Made by a program: the position numbers and the translations under genes
The notes under the pieces: model-generated
What the model was told of the DNA's origin: nothing
The model's input: only the letters and a program-made list of their open reading frames with translations
The model's database searches: none
Part shown: positions 25,695-35,017 of the stretch, piece by piece
Layout: each line of letters starts with the position of its first letter
Position numbering within the stretch: the stretch's first letter is position 1
From: RI-92 sp037384645
Lineage (GTDB): Bacteria; Pseudomonadota; Gammaproteobacteria; UBA6429; Thiohalophilaceae
Assembly: GCA_037384645.1 (NCBI GenBank)
Contig: JARRNT010000034.1
Location: forward strand, 1-40,071
Length of the DNA stretch: 40,071 bases
Direction of reading: 5' to 3'

Positions 25695-26708
25695 ATGAAT
25701 ACCAGGGCTATACGACTTCCAGGAAGCAGCCTGATGACAGGCTCAATATTCAGATTGAAGACTGTTAACTGGTCAGAGCTGCCGAGGACCCTGTTCAATA
25801 AACTTGGCATTCCGGTGATTTCAATCCTGCTGTTCCTGCTGCTCTGGAATGTCATCGCTTCTCATATACAAACTTCACTAGGTAAGGTGCCTGGTCCCGT
25901 GCAGGTCTGGGACCAGGCTGTTGCCCTGTACCAGGAGCATGAAGCAGCCAAGGCACGCGAGGCCAGGTTCTATGCTCGCCAGGAAAAACGTAATGCCGAG
26001 GTCCTGGCCAGGAACCCGAATGCCAGGGTTAAAATCTACCCGTACACGGGTAGCCCGACCTTCTTTGATCAGATTGAAACCAGCATTATTACTGTGATGA
26101 CAGGCTTCCTTATTGCCTCCATCATCGCTATTCCAATCGGGATACTTTGTGGCTTGAGTAATACGATATATACGGCCCTCAATCCCATTATCCAGACATT
26201 CAAACCCGTATCGCCATTGGCATGGTTGCCGATCATCACCCTGATTGTCAGTGCCGTCTACGTCAGCAATGACCCGATGTTTTCCAAGTCATATATCGTG
26301 TCTGCCCTGACTGTCACCCTTTGTTGTATGTGGCCGACCATCATTAATACTACTGTGGGGGTCTCGTCTATCGACAAAGACCTGGTAAATGTAAGCCGGG
26401 TCTTGCGTTTAAGCTGGTTTACCAATGTCTACAAGATCGTCCTGCCATCTTCTGTCCCGATGATGTTCGCCGGATTGCGCGTCTCTCTGGGTATCGGCTG
26501 GATGGTATTAATTGCCGCGGAAATGCTGGCACAAAACCCCGGACTCGGAAAATTCGTCTGGGATGAATTCCAGAACGGCAGCTCCAATTCACTCGCACGC
26601 ATCATGGTCGCTGTCATCGCGATCGGTTTGATTGGTTATGTGCTGGACCGACTCATGTTACTCCTGCAACGTGCAGTGAGCTGGGACAAGAGCGCGGTTA
26701 TCCGCTAA
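25695..26708 (+). CDS. nasE: Nitrate ABC transporter, permease
   Basis: Membrane channel of the importer (NrtB/NasE family), 337 residues. A first membrane segment (ISILLFLLLWNVIASHIQT) is followed by a charged stretch of about 45 residues (EHEAAKAREARFYARQEKR) seen in long NrtB variants, then five further segments. The EAA-type loop for ATPase contact is in IVLPSSVPMMFAGLRVSLG. The ATG at 25695 is preceded by GAGGT at a proper distance; the GTG at 25689 is too close to it. The gene lies 51 bases after the binding protein. Confidence 0.92.
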   Translation: MNTRAIRLPGSSLMTGSIFRLKTVNWSELPRTLFNKLGIPVISILLFLLLWNVIASHIQTSLGKVPGPVQVWDQAVALYQEHEAAKAREARFYARQEKRNAEVLARNPNARVKIYPYTGSPTFFDQIETSIITVMTGFLIASIIAIPIGILCGLSNTIYTALNPIIQTFKPVSPLAWLPIITLIVSAVYVSNDPMFSKSYIVSALTVTLCCMWPTIINTTVGVSSIDKDLVNVSRVLRLSWFTNVYKIVLPSSVPMMFAGLRVSLGIGWMVLIAAEMLAQNPGLGKFVWDEFQNGSSNSLARIMVAVIAIGLIGYVLDRLMLLLQRAVSWDKSAVIR

Positions 26709-26727
26709 GCGACAGAGGAATAACGCC

Positions 26728-27615
26728 ATGAACAATGAAAAACACCTGGAGATCTCCCATGTCTCTATCGAATTCCCCACTCCCAAGGGACCATTTAAGG
26801 CGCTGGACAGCGTCGACCTGGACATCTCACGCGGAGAGTTTGTCTCTCTGATCGGTCACTCTGGTTGTGGCAAATCTACGGTACTCAATATCATCGCGGG
26901 TCTCTATCAGGCCACGGCTGGCGGAATTATTCTGGATAGCAGGGAAGTAGATGAACCCGGGCCCGATCGGGCCGTGGTTTTTCAAAATCATTCACTGCTG
27001 CCATGGCTAACTGCATTTGAAAACGTGGAACTGGCCGTCAAGCAGGTATTCAAGGGAAAGAAATCCAGGTCAGAAATGCGAGACTGGATTGTACATAATC
27101 TTAAACTGGTGCATATGGAACATGCCATGCATAAACGCCCCAATGAAATATCAGGCGGCATGAAGCAACGGGTAGGCATTGCCCGTGCCCTGGCAATGGA
27201 GCCGAAAGTGCTCTTGATGGATGAACCATTCGGTGCACTTGACGCCCTGACTCGCGCGCACATGCAGGATTCCCTGATCGAGATCCAGGCCCGCCTGAAT
27301 AATACTGTCATTATGATCACACATGACGTGGATGAAGCTGTGTTGCTATCAGATCGCATCGTCATGATGACGAATGGGCCAGCTGCCACAATTGGCGAGA
27401 TTTTACAGGTTGACCTCCCACGTCCACGGGACCGCATCAAGATGGCCAATGATCCGCGTTACAACTACTACCGCTCTGAAGTGCTGAAGTTTCTGTATGA
27501 ACGACAAAAGCAACCGAGTGAAAAGGAGATGCCGGCTGACACTGATAACGGTGCCAGCCAGCCCGGCGATACTGCTGACTCCGCAAAGGGCAAGGAAAAG
27601 GAGGCAGCGGCCTAG
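26728..27615 (+). CDS. nasD: Nitrate ABC transporter, ATPase
   Basis: Powers the importer (NrtD/NasD family, 295 residues). Walker A is GHSGCGKST (about 43-51), the Q-loop is VVFQNHSLLPWLTAFENV, the signature is SGGMKQRVGIARALAMEPKV, Walker B is LLMDEPFGALDAL, and the switch His is in MITHDVDEAVLLSDRI. The final 40 residues are a polar, low-complexity tail (ADTDNGASQPGDTADS). AGAGGA precedes the ATG, 19 bases after the permease stop. Confidence 0.94.
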   Translation: MNNEKHLEISHVSIEFPTPKGPFKALDSVDLDISRGEFVSLIGHSGCGKSTVLNIIAGLYQATAGGIILDSREVDEPGPDRAVVFQNHSLLPWLTAFENVELAVKQVFKGKKSRSEMRDWIVHNLKLVHMEHAMHKRPNEISGGMKQRVGIARALAMEPKVLLMDEPFGALDALTRAHMQDSLIEIQARLNNTVIMITHDVDEAVLLSDRIVMMTNGPAATIGEILQVDLPRPRDRIKMANDPRYNYYRSEVLKFLYERQKQPSEKEMPADTDNGASQPGDTADSAKGKEKEAAA

Positions 27616-27943
27616 CACAACTGGGGAAAACCTGCTGAGTAAAGACATGCCGGGAGATCACACCACAATCTTACCGAGGTGCGCGCTGTGAAATCACACA
27701 AGGCGAGAATCGATACGCGAGGTATGTGCGCATGCATAAACGCTGGGATAGATGTAAAGGCAGGGCAGAAATCGTGCATTAACATTGATCGATTTTGGGG
27801 CCGACCCAATTGTCCGTCGCGACAACTGAGTCGGGTGATTTATTAATCATCAGTTACATAGTGAATGTTCAGAGTATGCCATCGCGAGGCATACCACTTG
27901 CTCTAGGTAACGATATACAACATAGAATATTCAGGAGTAGATT
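27616..27943. other. Regulatory region upstream of nirB
   Basis: A 328-base gap without a gene. It contains an interrupted hairpin about 27802-27835 (CCGAC.../...GTCGG with inner TTGTC/GACAA and a six-base loop), a perfect 7-bp hairpin at 27874-27894 and a -24/-12-like element. No clear NtrC box is seen. Confidence 0.55.
27887..27902 (+). promoter_or_regulatory. Sigma-54-like promoter of nirB
   Basis: AGGCAT, five bases, TTGCT: GG at 27888-27889 and GC at 27900-27901 are ten bases apart, as required. One base of TGGCAY differs. The -24 half lies in the right arm of the hairpin at 27874-27894. Confidence 0.6.
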
Positions 27944-30403
27944 ATGGCAGACAAGCTGGTTGTGATAGGCAATGGGATGGCTGGCATTCGCACAGTTGAG
28001 GAATTGCTCAAACTGGCACCCGATGCATATGAGATTACAGTATTCGGTGCTGAACCCCATGGCAATTACAATCGCATCATGCTTTCCCCTGTTCTTGCCG
28101 GTGAAAAAACCATCGACGACATTATGCTCAATGACGAACAGTGGTATACAGATAATCATATTCGCTTACACAAGGGGAAAACGGTTACCCGCATTGACCG
28201 GGTCAGTCGGACAGTCATTACGTATGATGGTATCGTGGAACCCTATGACCGTCTGTTAATCGCAACAGGCTCCACCCCCTTTATGATCCCCATCCCTGGC
28301 AATGAGCTGCCCGGCGTTGTTTCCTTTCGGGATATCCAGGACGTCAACGCCATGCTTGAGGCCAGCCAGCAGTATCAACATGCTGTGGTCATCGGCGGGG
28401 GATTGCTTGGCCTCGAAGCGGCCAACGGGCTGATGAACCAGGGTATGACGGTCACGGTTGTCCATATCCACGACACCCTGATGGAACGCCAGCTGGATAA
28501 ACCAGCCGCCAGCATGTTACGCAACACTCTCGAGGAACGGGGCATGCAGTTCCTGATGAATGCACAAACTGAGGCGATCTGCGGGAATCACCGCGTGGAA
28601 AAGGTCCGCTTCAAGGATGGCAAGGAAATAAATGCCGATCTGGTTGTGATGGCAGTCGGCATTCGCTCCAATATCGCGCTGGCGAAAGAGGCCGGTATCT
28701 ATTGTGAACGCGGCATTGTCGTCAATGACACACTGCAAACCTATGACCCCAGTATCTATGCCGTTGGGGAATGTGTTCAACACCGCGCAAGCACCTACGG
28801 CCTGGTTGCGCCCCTGTTTGAAATGGCCAGGGTCTGTGCCAACCACCTGGCCCGCCACGGCATTGGCCGTTATACCGGTTCCGTTACCTCGACCAAGCTT
28901 AAGGTAACAGGGATTGATCTGTTCTCGGCCGGCGACTTTGCCGGGAACAAAGAATCCGAAGAACTGGTCTTCCAGGACGCGGCACGCGGCGTGTATCGGA
29001 AATTGGTCGTACAGGAAAACCGCATCAAGGGTGCCGTCATGTATGGCGATACGATTGACGGTCCCTGGTACTTCGACCTGATGCGGGACGATACCGATAT
29101 CAGCGACATGCGCGAGAACATCCTGTTCGGTCAGGCCCACCTGGGTGATTCCGGCCATGGCAATGACAACCGGGTAGCTGCCATGGCGGATAGCGCAGAG
29201 ATTTGCGGCTGTAATGGCGTTTGCAAGGGAGAAATCGTCAAGGCGATTGTCGATAAAAAACTGTTTACCCTTGACGAGGTTCGTGCGCACACCAAGGCTT
29301 CCAGCTCCTGCGGCTCCTGCACCGGCCTGGTTGAGAGCATCCTGGCCAGCACAGTTGGCGGGGATTACTCGGTCGCCCCCCATTTAAAGCCACTGTGCCC
29401 CTGTACGGAACACAACCATGACAGTATTCGCAAGGCGATTAAAGAACAGGAACTCAAGTCGGTGCGGGCCGTCATGGACTTTCTGGAGTGGAAAACACCC
29501 GACGGCTGCAGCAAGTGTCGTCCGGCGCTGAATTATTATCTCATCTGTCAATGGCCTGCTGAGGGTCTGGATGATTACCAGTCACGTTTTATCAACGAAC
29601 GTGTACATGCCAATATCCAGAAAGACGGCAGCTACTCCGTTATTCCCCGCATGTGGGGCGGACATACGACACCCAACGAATTGCGAGCAATCGCCAGTGT
29701 TGCGGAAAAGTTTAATGTCGAGACAGTACATATCACCGGCGGCCAACGCATCGCCCTCTACGGATTAAAAAAAGCAGAACTTCCTGCCATCTGGAAGGAA
29801 CTGAACGCTGCCGGGCTGGTATCGGGCCATGCCTATGGCAAGGCCTTGCGCACAGTCAAAACCTGTGTCGGTCAGGAATGGTGTCGCTTTGGTACCCAGG
29901 ACTCAACCCATCTCGGTATTGAACTGGAAAAAATGACCTGGGGATCATGGACACCACACAAATTCAAAATGGCGGTATCAGGTTGTCCGCGAAATTGTGC
30001 CGAAGCCACTATCAAGGATTTCGGCGTCGTCTGTGTAGATTCCGGATATGAACTGCATGTCGGTGGTAATGGCGGCGTCAAGGTACGCGCGACAGACTTC
30101 CTATGTCGGGTCAATACCGAGGCGGAAGTGCTTGAATACACCGCTGCGTTTATGCAACTGTACCGGGAAGAGGCGCATTACCTGGAACGCACAGCACCCT
30201 GGCTTGAGCGGGTTGGTCTGACCTATGTAAAATCTCGTATTGCCGAAGACCCTGATTACCGGCAGCGCCTCGCTGAACGTTTTCGTTACTCCCAGAAGTA
30301 TATGCAAAATGACCCATGGGCTGAGCGAGTTGAAGGCATTGATGCCCACGAATTCAAACCCATTGCCACGTTTAATCTTAACGAACTGAAGCGAGTTTCC
30401 TAA
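27944..30403 (+). CDS. nirB: NADH-dependent nitrite reductase, large subunit
   Basis: Reduces nitrite to ammonium in the cytoplasm. The 819-residue protein is full length. From the N-terminus: FAD/NADH domains (LVVIGNGMAGIRTVEELL, VVIGGGLLGLEAANGL), a BFD-like [2Fe-2S] segment (CGCNGVCKGEIV ... SCGSC), then the sirohaem/[4Fe-4S] domain with Cys motifs CVGQEWC and CPRNC. AGGAG precedes the ATG by 6 bases. Its stop shares one base with the nirD start (TAATG), so the two subunits are translated together. It follows the nitrate importer by 328 bases and has its own -24/-12 promoter. Confidence 0.96.
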   Translation: MADKLVVIGNGMAGIRTVEELLKLAPDAYEITVFGAEPHGNYNRIMLSPVLAGEKTIDDIMLNDEQWYTDNHIRLHKGKTVTRIDRVSRTVITYDGIVEPYDRLLIATGSTPFMIPIPGNELPGVVSFRDIQDVNAMLEASQQYQHAVVIGGGLLGLEAANGLMNQGMTVTVVHIHDTLMERQLDKPAASMLRNTLEERGMQFLMNAQTEAICGNHRVEKVRFKDGKEINADLVVMAVGIRSNIALAKEAGIYCERGIVVNDTLQTYDPSIYAVGECVQHRASTYGLVAPLFEMARVCANHLARHGIGRYTGSVTSTKLKVTGIDLFSAGDFAGNKESEELVFQDAARGVYRKLVVQENRIKGAVMYGDTIDGPWYFDLMRDDTDISDMRENILFGQAHLGDSGHGNDNRVAAMADSAEICGCNGVCKGEIVKAIVDKKLFTLDEVRAHTKASSSCGSCTGLVESILASTVGGDYSVAPHLKPLCPCTEHNHDSIRKAIKEQELKSVRAVMDFLEWKTPDGCSKCRPALNYYLICQWPAEGLDDYQSRFINERVHANIQKDGSYSVIPRMWGGHTTPNELRAIASVAEKFNVETVHITGGQRIALYGLKKAELPAIWKELNAAGLVSGHAYGKALRTVKTCVGQEWCRFGTQDSTHLGIELEKMTWGSWTPHKFKMAVSGCPRNCAEATIKDFGVVCVDSGYELHVGGNGGVKVRATDFLCRVNTEAEVLEYTAAFMQLYREEAHYLERTAPWLERVGLTYVKSRIAEDPDYRQRLAERFRYSQKYMQNDPWAERVEGIDAHEFKPIATFNLNELKRVS

Positions 30404-30762
30404 TGAGTGCCGTTATACAACAAACATCCTGGATAAAAATTGGCGAAATAGACGATATACCTCGACTTGGAGCCCGCATCATTGAAACCGATGCCGGCAA
30501 TATAGCGGTATTTCGTACGGCAGATGATGAAATCTTTGCACTGCGGGATAAATGCCCGCACAAGGACGGCCCACTGTCACAGGGCATCGTCCACGGCAAG
30601 AAGGTCACCTGCCCGCTACACGACTGGAAGATCCATCTCGATACCGGTCTTGCAGTGGCCCCGGATGAAGGCTGTACTGCCAGTTTTCCGGTGAAACTGG
30701 AAGACCAGACGATTTATCTTTTACCCATCGCTGATGATGGTAATAAGCGAGAGGTTAATTGA
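30403..30762 (+). CDS. nirD: Nitrite reductase, small subunit (Rieske-type)
   Basis: Small partner of NirB, 119 residues, with the complete Rieske ligand set: CPHKDGPLSQG and CPLHDWKI (Cys-x-His ... Cys-x2-His), so unlike many NirD proteins it can hold a [2Fe-2S] cluster. Its start overlaps the nirB stop by one base. Confidence 0.93.
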   Translation: MSAVIQQTSWIKIGEIDDIPRLGARIIETDAGNIAVFRTADDEIFALRDKCPHKDGPLSQGIVHGKKVTCPLHDWKIHLDTGLAVAPDEGCTASFPVKLEDQTIYLLPIADDGNKREVN

Positions 30763-30771
30763 GAGACTGAC

Positions 30772-30903
30772 ATGCAGATCGCGCTAATGACATCTTCACT
30801 GGCGCTAGTGGCATACCCGAATCTGAAAAACAATTATCCAGTTCCAGTTGATCTGATTCATACCACCAGCGTAAGACAACGCGAGCTGCCTGTTTCCGAT
30901 TAA
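30772..30903 (+). CDS. Candidate 43-residue ORF between nirD and nasA
   Basis: A frame of 43 codons fills the gap between nirD and nasA almost exactly (9 bases from the nirD stop, 6 before the nasA ATG). The product starts MQIALMTSSLALVAY, with a hydrophobic start, and is followed by a polar tail; a GAGAG is the only ribosome-site-like sequence. No known protein comes to mind. Its reading through without a stop could be chance in so short a stretch. Confidence 0.35.
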   Translation: MQIALMTSSLALVAYPNLKNNYPVPVDLIHTTSVRQRELPVSD

Positions 30904-30909
30904 ATATCC

Positions 30910-33573
30910 ATGTCCGATGTAAAAACAATCCACACAACCTGCCCTTACTGCGGTGTTGGCTGTGGTATCGTCGCAAGGCTTGCCGAAGATGGCGCAGTCA
31001 GCGTAAGCGGTGACCCGCAACACCCGGCCAACCTGGGGCGCCTGTGTTCCAAGGGTGCAGCCCTGGCAGAGACCCTGGAACTGGACGAGCGCCTGTTACA
31101 ACCCGAGATTGATGGCAAGGTTTGCGAATGGGACACTGCACTTACCCACGTTGCCTCACGATTCAAACAAATCATTGATGAAACTGGTCCGGGCTCCGTC
31201 GCTTTTTATGTGTCCGGTCAGCTATTGACCGAAGATTATTATCTCGCCAACAAACTGATGAAGGGTTTTATTGGCAGCGCCAATATCGATACCAACTCTC
31301 GCCTGTGTATGTCCTCTGCCGTTGCCGGACATCGGCGGGCATTCGGCAGCGACAGTGTCCCCTGTAGTTATGAAGATCTGGAAGCCGCCAAACTGATAGT
31401 GCTCACCGGCTCAAACACAGCCTGGTGTCACCCGGTAATTTATCAGCGCATCGTCAAGGCCAAACAGAAGAACCCTGATCTTAAAATCGTCGTCATCGAC
31501 CCCAGACGCACGGCAACCTGCGATATTGCCGATTTGCATCTTGCCCTGCGCCCCGGTAGCGATACTGCACTGTTCAACGGGCTACTGGTCTATATCCATG
31601 ACCACGAAGAGAAAAACAAGCTCTTTGTTGAGAATCATACAGAAGGTCTCGACGAGGCCTTATCGGTTGCACGGCAAACTGCAGGCTCAATCACCCAGGT
31701 GGCCCAGTCCTGCGATCTCAGCGAAGAGGATGTTGAAACCTTCATCACTTTATTCGCCCATACCGAACGCGTCGTTACCCTCTTTTCACAGGGTGTCAAT
31801 CAGTGGTCATTTGGTACGGACAAGGTCAATGCGATCATTAACTGCCATTTGCTTACTGGTCGTATTGGCCGCCCCGGCATGGGACCTTTTTCCATTACCG
31901 GTCAGCCCAATGCCATGGGCGGACGTGAAGTTGGCGGCCTGTCCAATCAACTGGCTGCACACATGCAACTTGAGAACCCGCAACACCGTGAGCTGGTGCA
32001 GAAATTCTGGGAAAGCCCGGGCATCGCCAGTGAAGAGGGCCTCAAGGCCGTCGATCTGTTTCGCGCGATTGAGCAGGGTACAGTTCGTGCCGTCTGGATC
32101 ATGGCAACCAATCCGGCGGTCAGTATGCCGGATGCCGACCGCGTCCGCGCCGCGCTGATGCAATGTGAATTCGTGGTTGTCTCGGATTGCACCCGCCACA
32201 CGGATACGACCGCCTTCGCCGATGTCATGTTGCCGGCCCAGGCCTGGGGAGAAAAGGACGGTACGGTAACGAATTCGGAACGCTGTATCTCCCGACAACG
32301 TCGCTTTCGGGAAAGTCACCACGAGGCCCGCCCGGACTGGTGGATCATCGCGCAAGTGGCGCAACGCATGGGATTCAAGGATTTCTTTGACTATACGCAT
32401 CCTTCCTGCATTTTTCGTGAGCATGCTGCATTATCCGGTTATGAAAACAGCGGTGAACGTGATTTTGATATCAGCGCACTGGCGGGAATCAGTAAAGACG
32501 AGTATCAGGATCTCAAGCCCATCCAGTGGCCTGTTTCACTCGCTGCACCCGACGGGACAAAACGCCTGTTCACAGATAGACAGTTCTTTACCCCATCGGC
32601 AAGAGCCCGGTTTATTCCGGTACAGTTGTCTTCACCGGCCTATCGCAGTAATGACAAGTATCCCTTCAGCCTGAATACCGGACGGGTGCGCGATCACTGG
32701 CATACCATGACCCGTACCGGAAAATCTCCACGACTTTCCGGGCATATCTACGAACCATTTGCCGAGATCCATCCAGACGATGCCTGCGCATTTGATATCG
32801 AGGATGGCGGGCTGGTCTGCGTCTCCAGCCAATGGGGGCGCATTATAGTTCGTGCCCGCATCACTGACAGCCAGTTGCCGGCTAATGTTTTTATACCTAT
32901 GCACTGGAATGATCAATTCGCCAGCAAAAGCTACGCGGATGCCCTGGTCAACCCTGCGCTGGACCCGATCTCCGGCCAGCCGGAGTTTAAACATACGCCT
33001 GTCAGCATCATGCCGTATAAAGCCAGCTGGTACGGTTTCGCACTTTCACGCCATTTACTCCAGTTCAAACAGCTTGCGTATTGGTCCCGCTCGAAAGGAT
33101 ACGGATACTGGCGCTATGAGCTAGCCGGCGATGAAATTCCCCCCGACTGGTCGAGCATGGCGCGCAGCCTTCTGGCACAACCAGACTCATCCGCTACCGA
33201 ATGTATCGAGTACCTCGACAAGGCGGCCGGGCGTTATCGCCTCGCGAATCTACAGGGGCAGACACTGCAGAGCTGTCTCTTCATTGGCCCGGATATCAAC
33301 CTGCCACAGCGTGACTGGCTGGCCAGTCTGTTTAAAAAAGATTCCCTGTCTCCGCAAGAACGACAGGGTTTATTAAGCGCCAGACCTGCCAGCGCCGAGG
33401 AGGATTGTGGTCGAATAATTTGTGCCTGCCACCAGGTCGGGATCAAGCGTATTCAACATGGTATCGAACACGATGGCCTCGACAGCGTTGAGGCCATTGG
33501 CACCAACCTGAAAGCCGGTACCAATTGTGGTTCTTGCATACCTGAAATACGGAAATTATTACCCGACCACTGA
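30910..33573 (+). CDS. nasA: Assimilatory nitrate reductase, catalytic subunit
   Basis: Molybdopterin enzyme that reduces nitrate to nitrite in the cytoplasm; 887 residues. The N-terminal [4Fe-4S] cluster is bound by CPYCGVGC (Cys11, Cys14, Cys18) and Cys near 46 (LGRLCSKG). Mo-bis-MGD domains follow (TGSNTAWCHPV, VVIDPRRTATCDIADLHL, GRIGRPGMGPFSITGQPNAM, GREVGGLSNQLAAHM). The C-terminus has an added BFD-like [2Fe-2S] domain (CGRIICACHQVG ... TNCGSCIPEI), as in NasA forms that receive electrons from a separate reductase. No electron-donor subunit (NasC/NasB) is nearby, so the donor must be elsewhere or be ferredoxin/flavodoxin. Confidence 0.95.
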   Translation: MSDVKTIHTTCPYCGVGCGIVARLAEDGAVSVSGDPQHPANLGRLCSKGAALAETLELDERLLQPEIDGKVCEWDTALTHVASRFKQIIDETGPGSVAFYVSGQLLTEDYYLANKLMKGFIGSANIDTNSRLCMSSAVAGHRRAFGSDSVPCSYEDLEAAKLIVLTGSNTAWCHPVIYQRIVKAKQKNPDLKIVVIDPRRTATCDIADLHLALRPGSDTALFNGLLVYIHDHEEKNKLFVENHTEGLDEALSVARQTAGSITQVAQSCDLSEEDVETFITLFAHTERVVTLFSQGVNQWSFGTDKVNAIINCHLLTGRIGRPGMGPFSITGQPNAMGGREVGGLSNQLAAHMQLENPQHRELVQKFWESPGIASEEGLKAVDLFRAIEQGTVRAVWIMATNPAVSMPDADRVRAALMQCEFVVVSDCTRHTDTTAFADVMLPAQAWGEKDGTVTNSERCISRQRRFRESHHEARPDWWIIAQVAQRMGFKDFFDYTHPSCIFREHAALSGYENSGERDFDISALAGISKDEYQDLKPIQWPVSLAAPDGTKRLFTDRQFFTPSARARFIPVQLSSPAYRSNDKYPFSLNTGRVRDHWHTMTRTGKSPRLSGHIYEPFAEIHPDDACAFDIEDGGLVCVSSQWGRIIVRARITDSQLPANVFIPMHWNDQFASKSYADALVNPALDPISGQPEFKHTPVSIMPYKASWYGFALSRHLLQFKQLAYWSRSKGYGYWRYELAGDEIPPDWSSMARSLLAQPDSSATECIEYLDKAAGRYRLANLQGQTLQSCLFIGPDINLPQRDWLASLFKKDSLSPQERQGLLSARPASAEEDCGRIICACHQVGIKRIQHGIEHDGLDSVEAIGTNLKAGTNCGSCIPEIRKLLPDH

Positions 33574-33657
33574 GAATCAGTACTCGCTGTGCCCCGGTAA
33601 AGTTGCTGATGTAGCAGACTGGCTAATTGCTGTCTTGCCGTCACCACCTGCTGGAGT

Positions 33658-34500
33658 TCAGGATGGCAGGGAAGGGGCCGGTTTCACCATCCGCACTTGC
33701 CCTGGTCGATCAACCAGCCACATCAGGCTACCGATAATGCTGATAGTTGCCAGGTAAAATAACAACTGAATGCCCATGGGGTTGGCAATATATCCAACCA
33801 GAGCGTGGAGAATATTGCCCGGCACGCTCCGTTCCGAAACCAGCCAGGACGTATCCCACAGGGTCGAAGTCATGACGTTGATGACATTTGCCTGCACCAG
33901 GAAACCAGCGGCCTGCGCAGCGAGACCTGCCGACAACATCAACAACAGGATGCTGGTGACCCGGAACAGATAGCGCATTGGAATTCGTAATAGCCCAAAA
34001 TACAGCCCGGCGCCGAATGCGACACCTACGGCCAATCCCGCTGCCCCGCCACTGGCTATCTGCCCGGCGGGTGTACCGCTGACGACCATACTGTAAAGAA
34101 ATAACACCACTTCTGCGCCCTCGCGCAAAACAGCGAGGCCGACCAGTATGGTCAGGGCATACATGGGCTGTTGACCGTCACTGACCGCCTGGCCAAGCTG
34201 TCTGGCATGCACGGCCAGTTCCCTGCCATGCTTTTTCATCCAGATATTGTGCCAGCCCAGCATAATCACGGCGGCCAGCAGTATCATGGCATTCAGCAGT
34301 TCCTGCCCCATCCCGGCAGCGGCGTTGTTGATCACATCAGCCATCATCGCAATCAAAATCGCCCCCAGGATCCCACTCCCGATGCCAATGCTGATCCATT
34401 TGAAGCGGCTGGCAAGCTCACGGCTGGCAACGGCCACCAGGCCGATGATGAGGGCGGCTTCGAGCACTTCACGAAATACCAGGATCGCTGTACTGAACAT
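33658..34500 (-). CDS. FTR1-family iron permease
   Basis: High-affinity iron importer (EfeU/Ftr1 family), 280 residues with seven membrane segments. Both RExxE iron-binding motifs are present: REVLEA (about residues 10-15) and REGAEV (about 122-127). In the EfeUOB system the permease works with EfeO (cupredoxin plus peptidase M75) and the peroxidase EfeB; here only a short cupredoxin is next to it. It lies 12 bases downstream of the cupredoxin gene. Confidence 0.92.
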   Translation of the reverse strand: MFSTAILVFREVLEAALIIGLVAVASRELASRFKWISIGIGSGILGAILIAMMADVINNAAAGMGQELLNAMILLAAVIMLGWHNIWMKKHGRELAVHARQLGQAVSDGQQPMYALTILVGLAVLREGAEVVLFLYSMVVSGTPAGQIASGGAAGLAVGVAFGAGLYFGLLRIPMRYLFRVTSILLLMLSAGLAAQAAGFLVQANVINVMTSTLWDTSWLVSERSVPGNILHALVGYIANPMGIQLLFYLATISIIGSLMWLVDRPGQVRMVKPAPSLPS

Positions 34501-34512
34501 TTGACTGACCTC

Positions 34513-34854
34513 TTATTTTACGACGATTTGGCCCCTTGCCGTGGCTTCATGAAATTCCCCGATGAAGGAATACGTGCCAGGCGCAAGCGGGCCGATAAAA
34601 ACCACGCCCTGCCCATGCCCCTGTATTACCTTCTCACGGTGCAGCTCTTCACTTTCAAACTCTTCCGGTGTGGCATCCAGGTTCTTGATGATCAGCCTGA
34701 CCTTGGTATTCGCCGGGATATGCAGCACCGTCGGTGTGAACTTATGCTCTTTAATACGCAGCGTGAATTCCGGCATTGCCCAGGCGCTGGAAGGCAGTCC
34801 CACGACCAGCGCAGCGGTACAAATAATTATTGCAACTAACTGTTTCATATACAT
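34513..34854 (-). CDS. Periplasmic cupredoxin-like protein (EfeO N-terminal type)
   Basis: 113 residues with a signal peptide (QLVAIIICTAALVVGLPSSAWA). The mature part is a small beta-sandwich: FTLRIKEHKFTPTVLHIPA, VRLIIKNLDATPEEFESEEL and the closing GTYSFIGEFHEATARGQI. It matches the cupredoxin domain found at the N-terminus of EfeO and in the Cup/FTR1 pairs of many proteobacteria, where it is thought to hold metal for the permease. The GEFHE loop may be the metal side; the usual Cys ligand is absent, so a blue copper site is unlikely. The start is ambiguous between 34854 and 34848. Confidence 0.85.
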   Translation of the reverse strand: MYMKQLVAIIICTAALVVGLPSSAWAMPEFTLRIKEHKFTPTVLHIPANTKVRLIIKNLDATPEEFESEELHREKVIQGHGQGVVFIGPLAPGTYSFIGEFHEATARGQIVVK

Positions 34855-34898
34855 TTATCCAAATTCTGTAGAAAACGACATCACTCTTTAATATAAAT

Positions 34899-34917
34899 GA
34901 TAACGATTCTCATTAAT
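34899..34917. promoter_or_regulatory. Fur-box-like sequence
   Basis: GATAACGATTCTCATTAAT matches the 19-base Fur consensus (GATAATGATAATCATTATC) at 14 positions. It lies 45 bases before the cupredoxin start, so the iron-uptake pair is probably repressed by Fur when iron is sufficient. Confidence 0.7.
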
Positions 34918-35017
34918 AAATGCAAGCAATTCGTAATTGAAACCGCGGCACAGCGAGGCGCAGACCATCACCGCAGGCATATCGAGACAATGGGGATATC
35001 CCCGGTCAGATTCATTC

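Noticed and set aside
27802..27835. ANTAR-type antiterminator hairpin in front of nirB
   Set aside because: The six-base loop (CGTCGC) lacks the expected A at position 1 and G at position 4, there is no second matching hairpin or terminator, and it lies upstream of the sigma-54 start.
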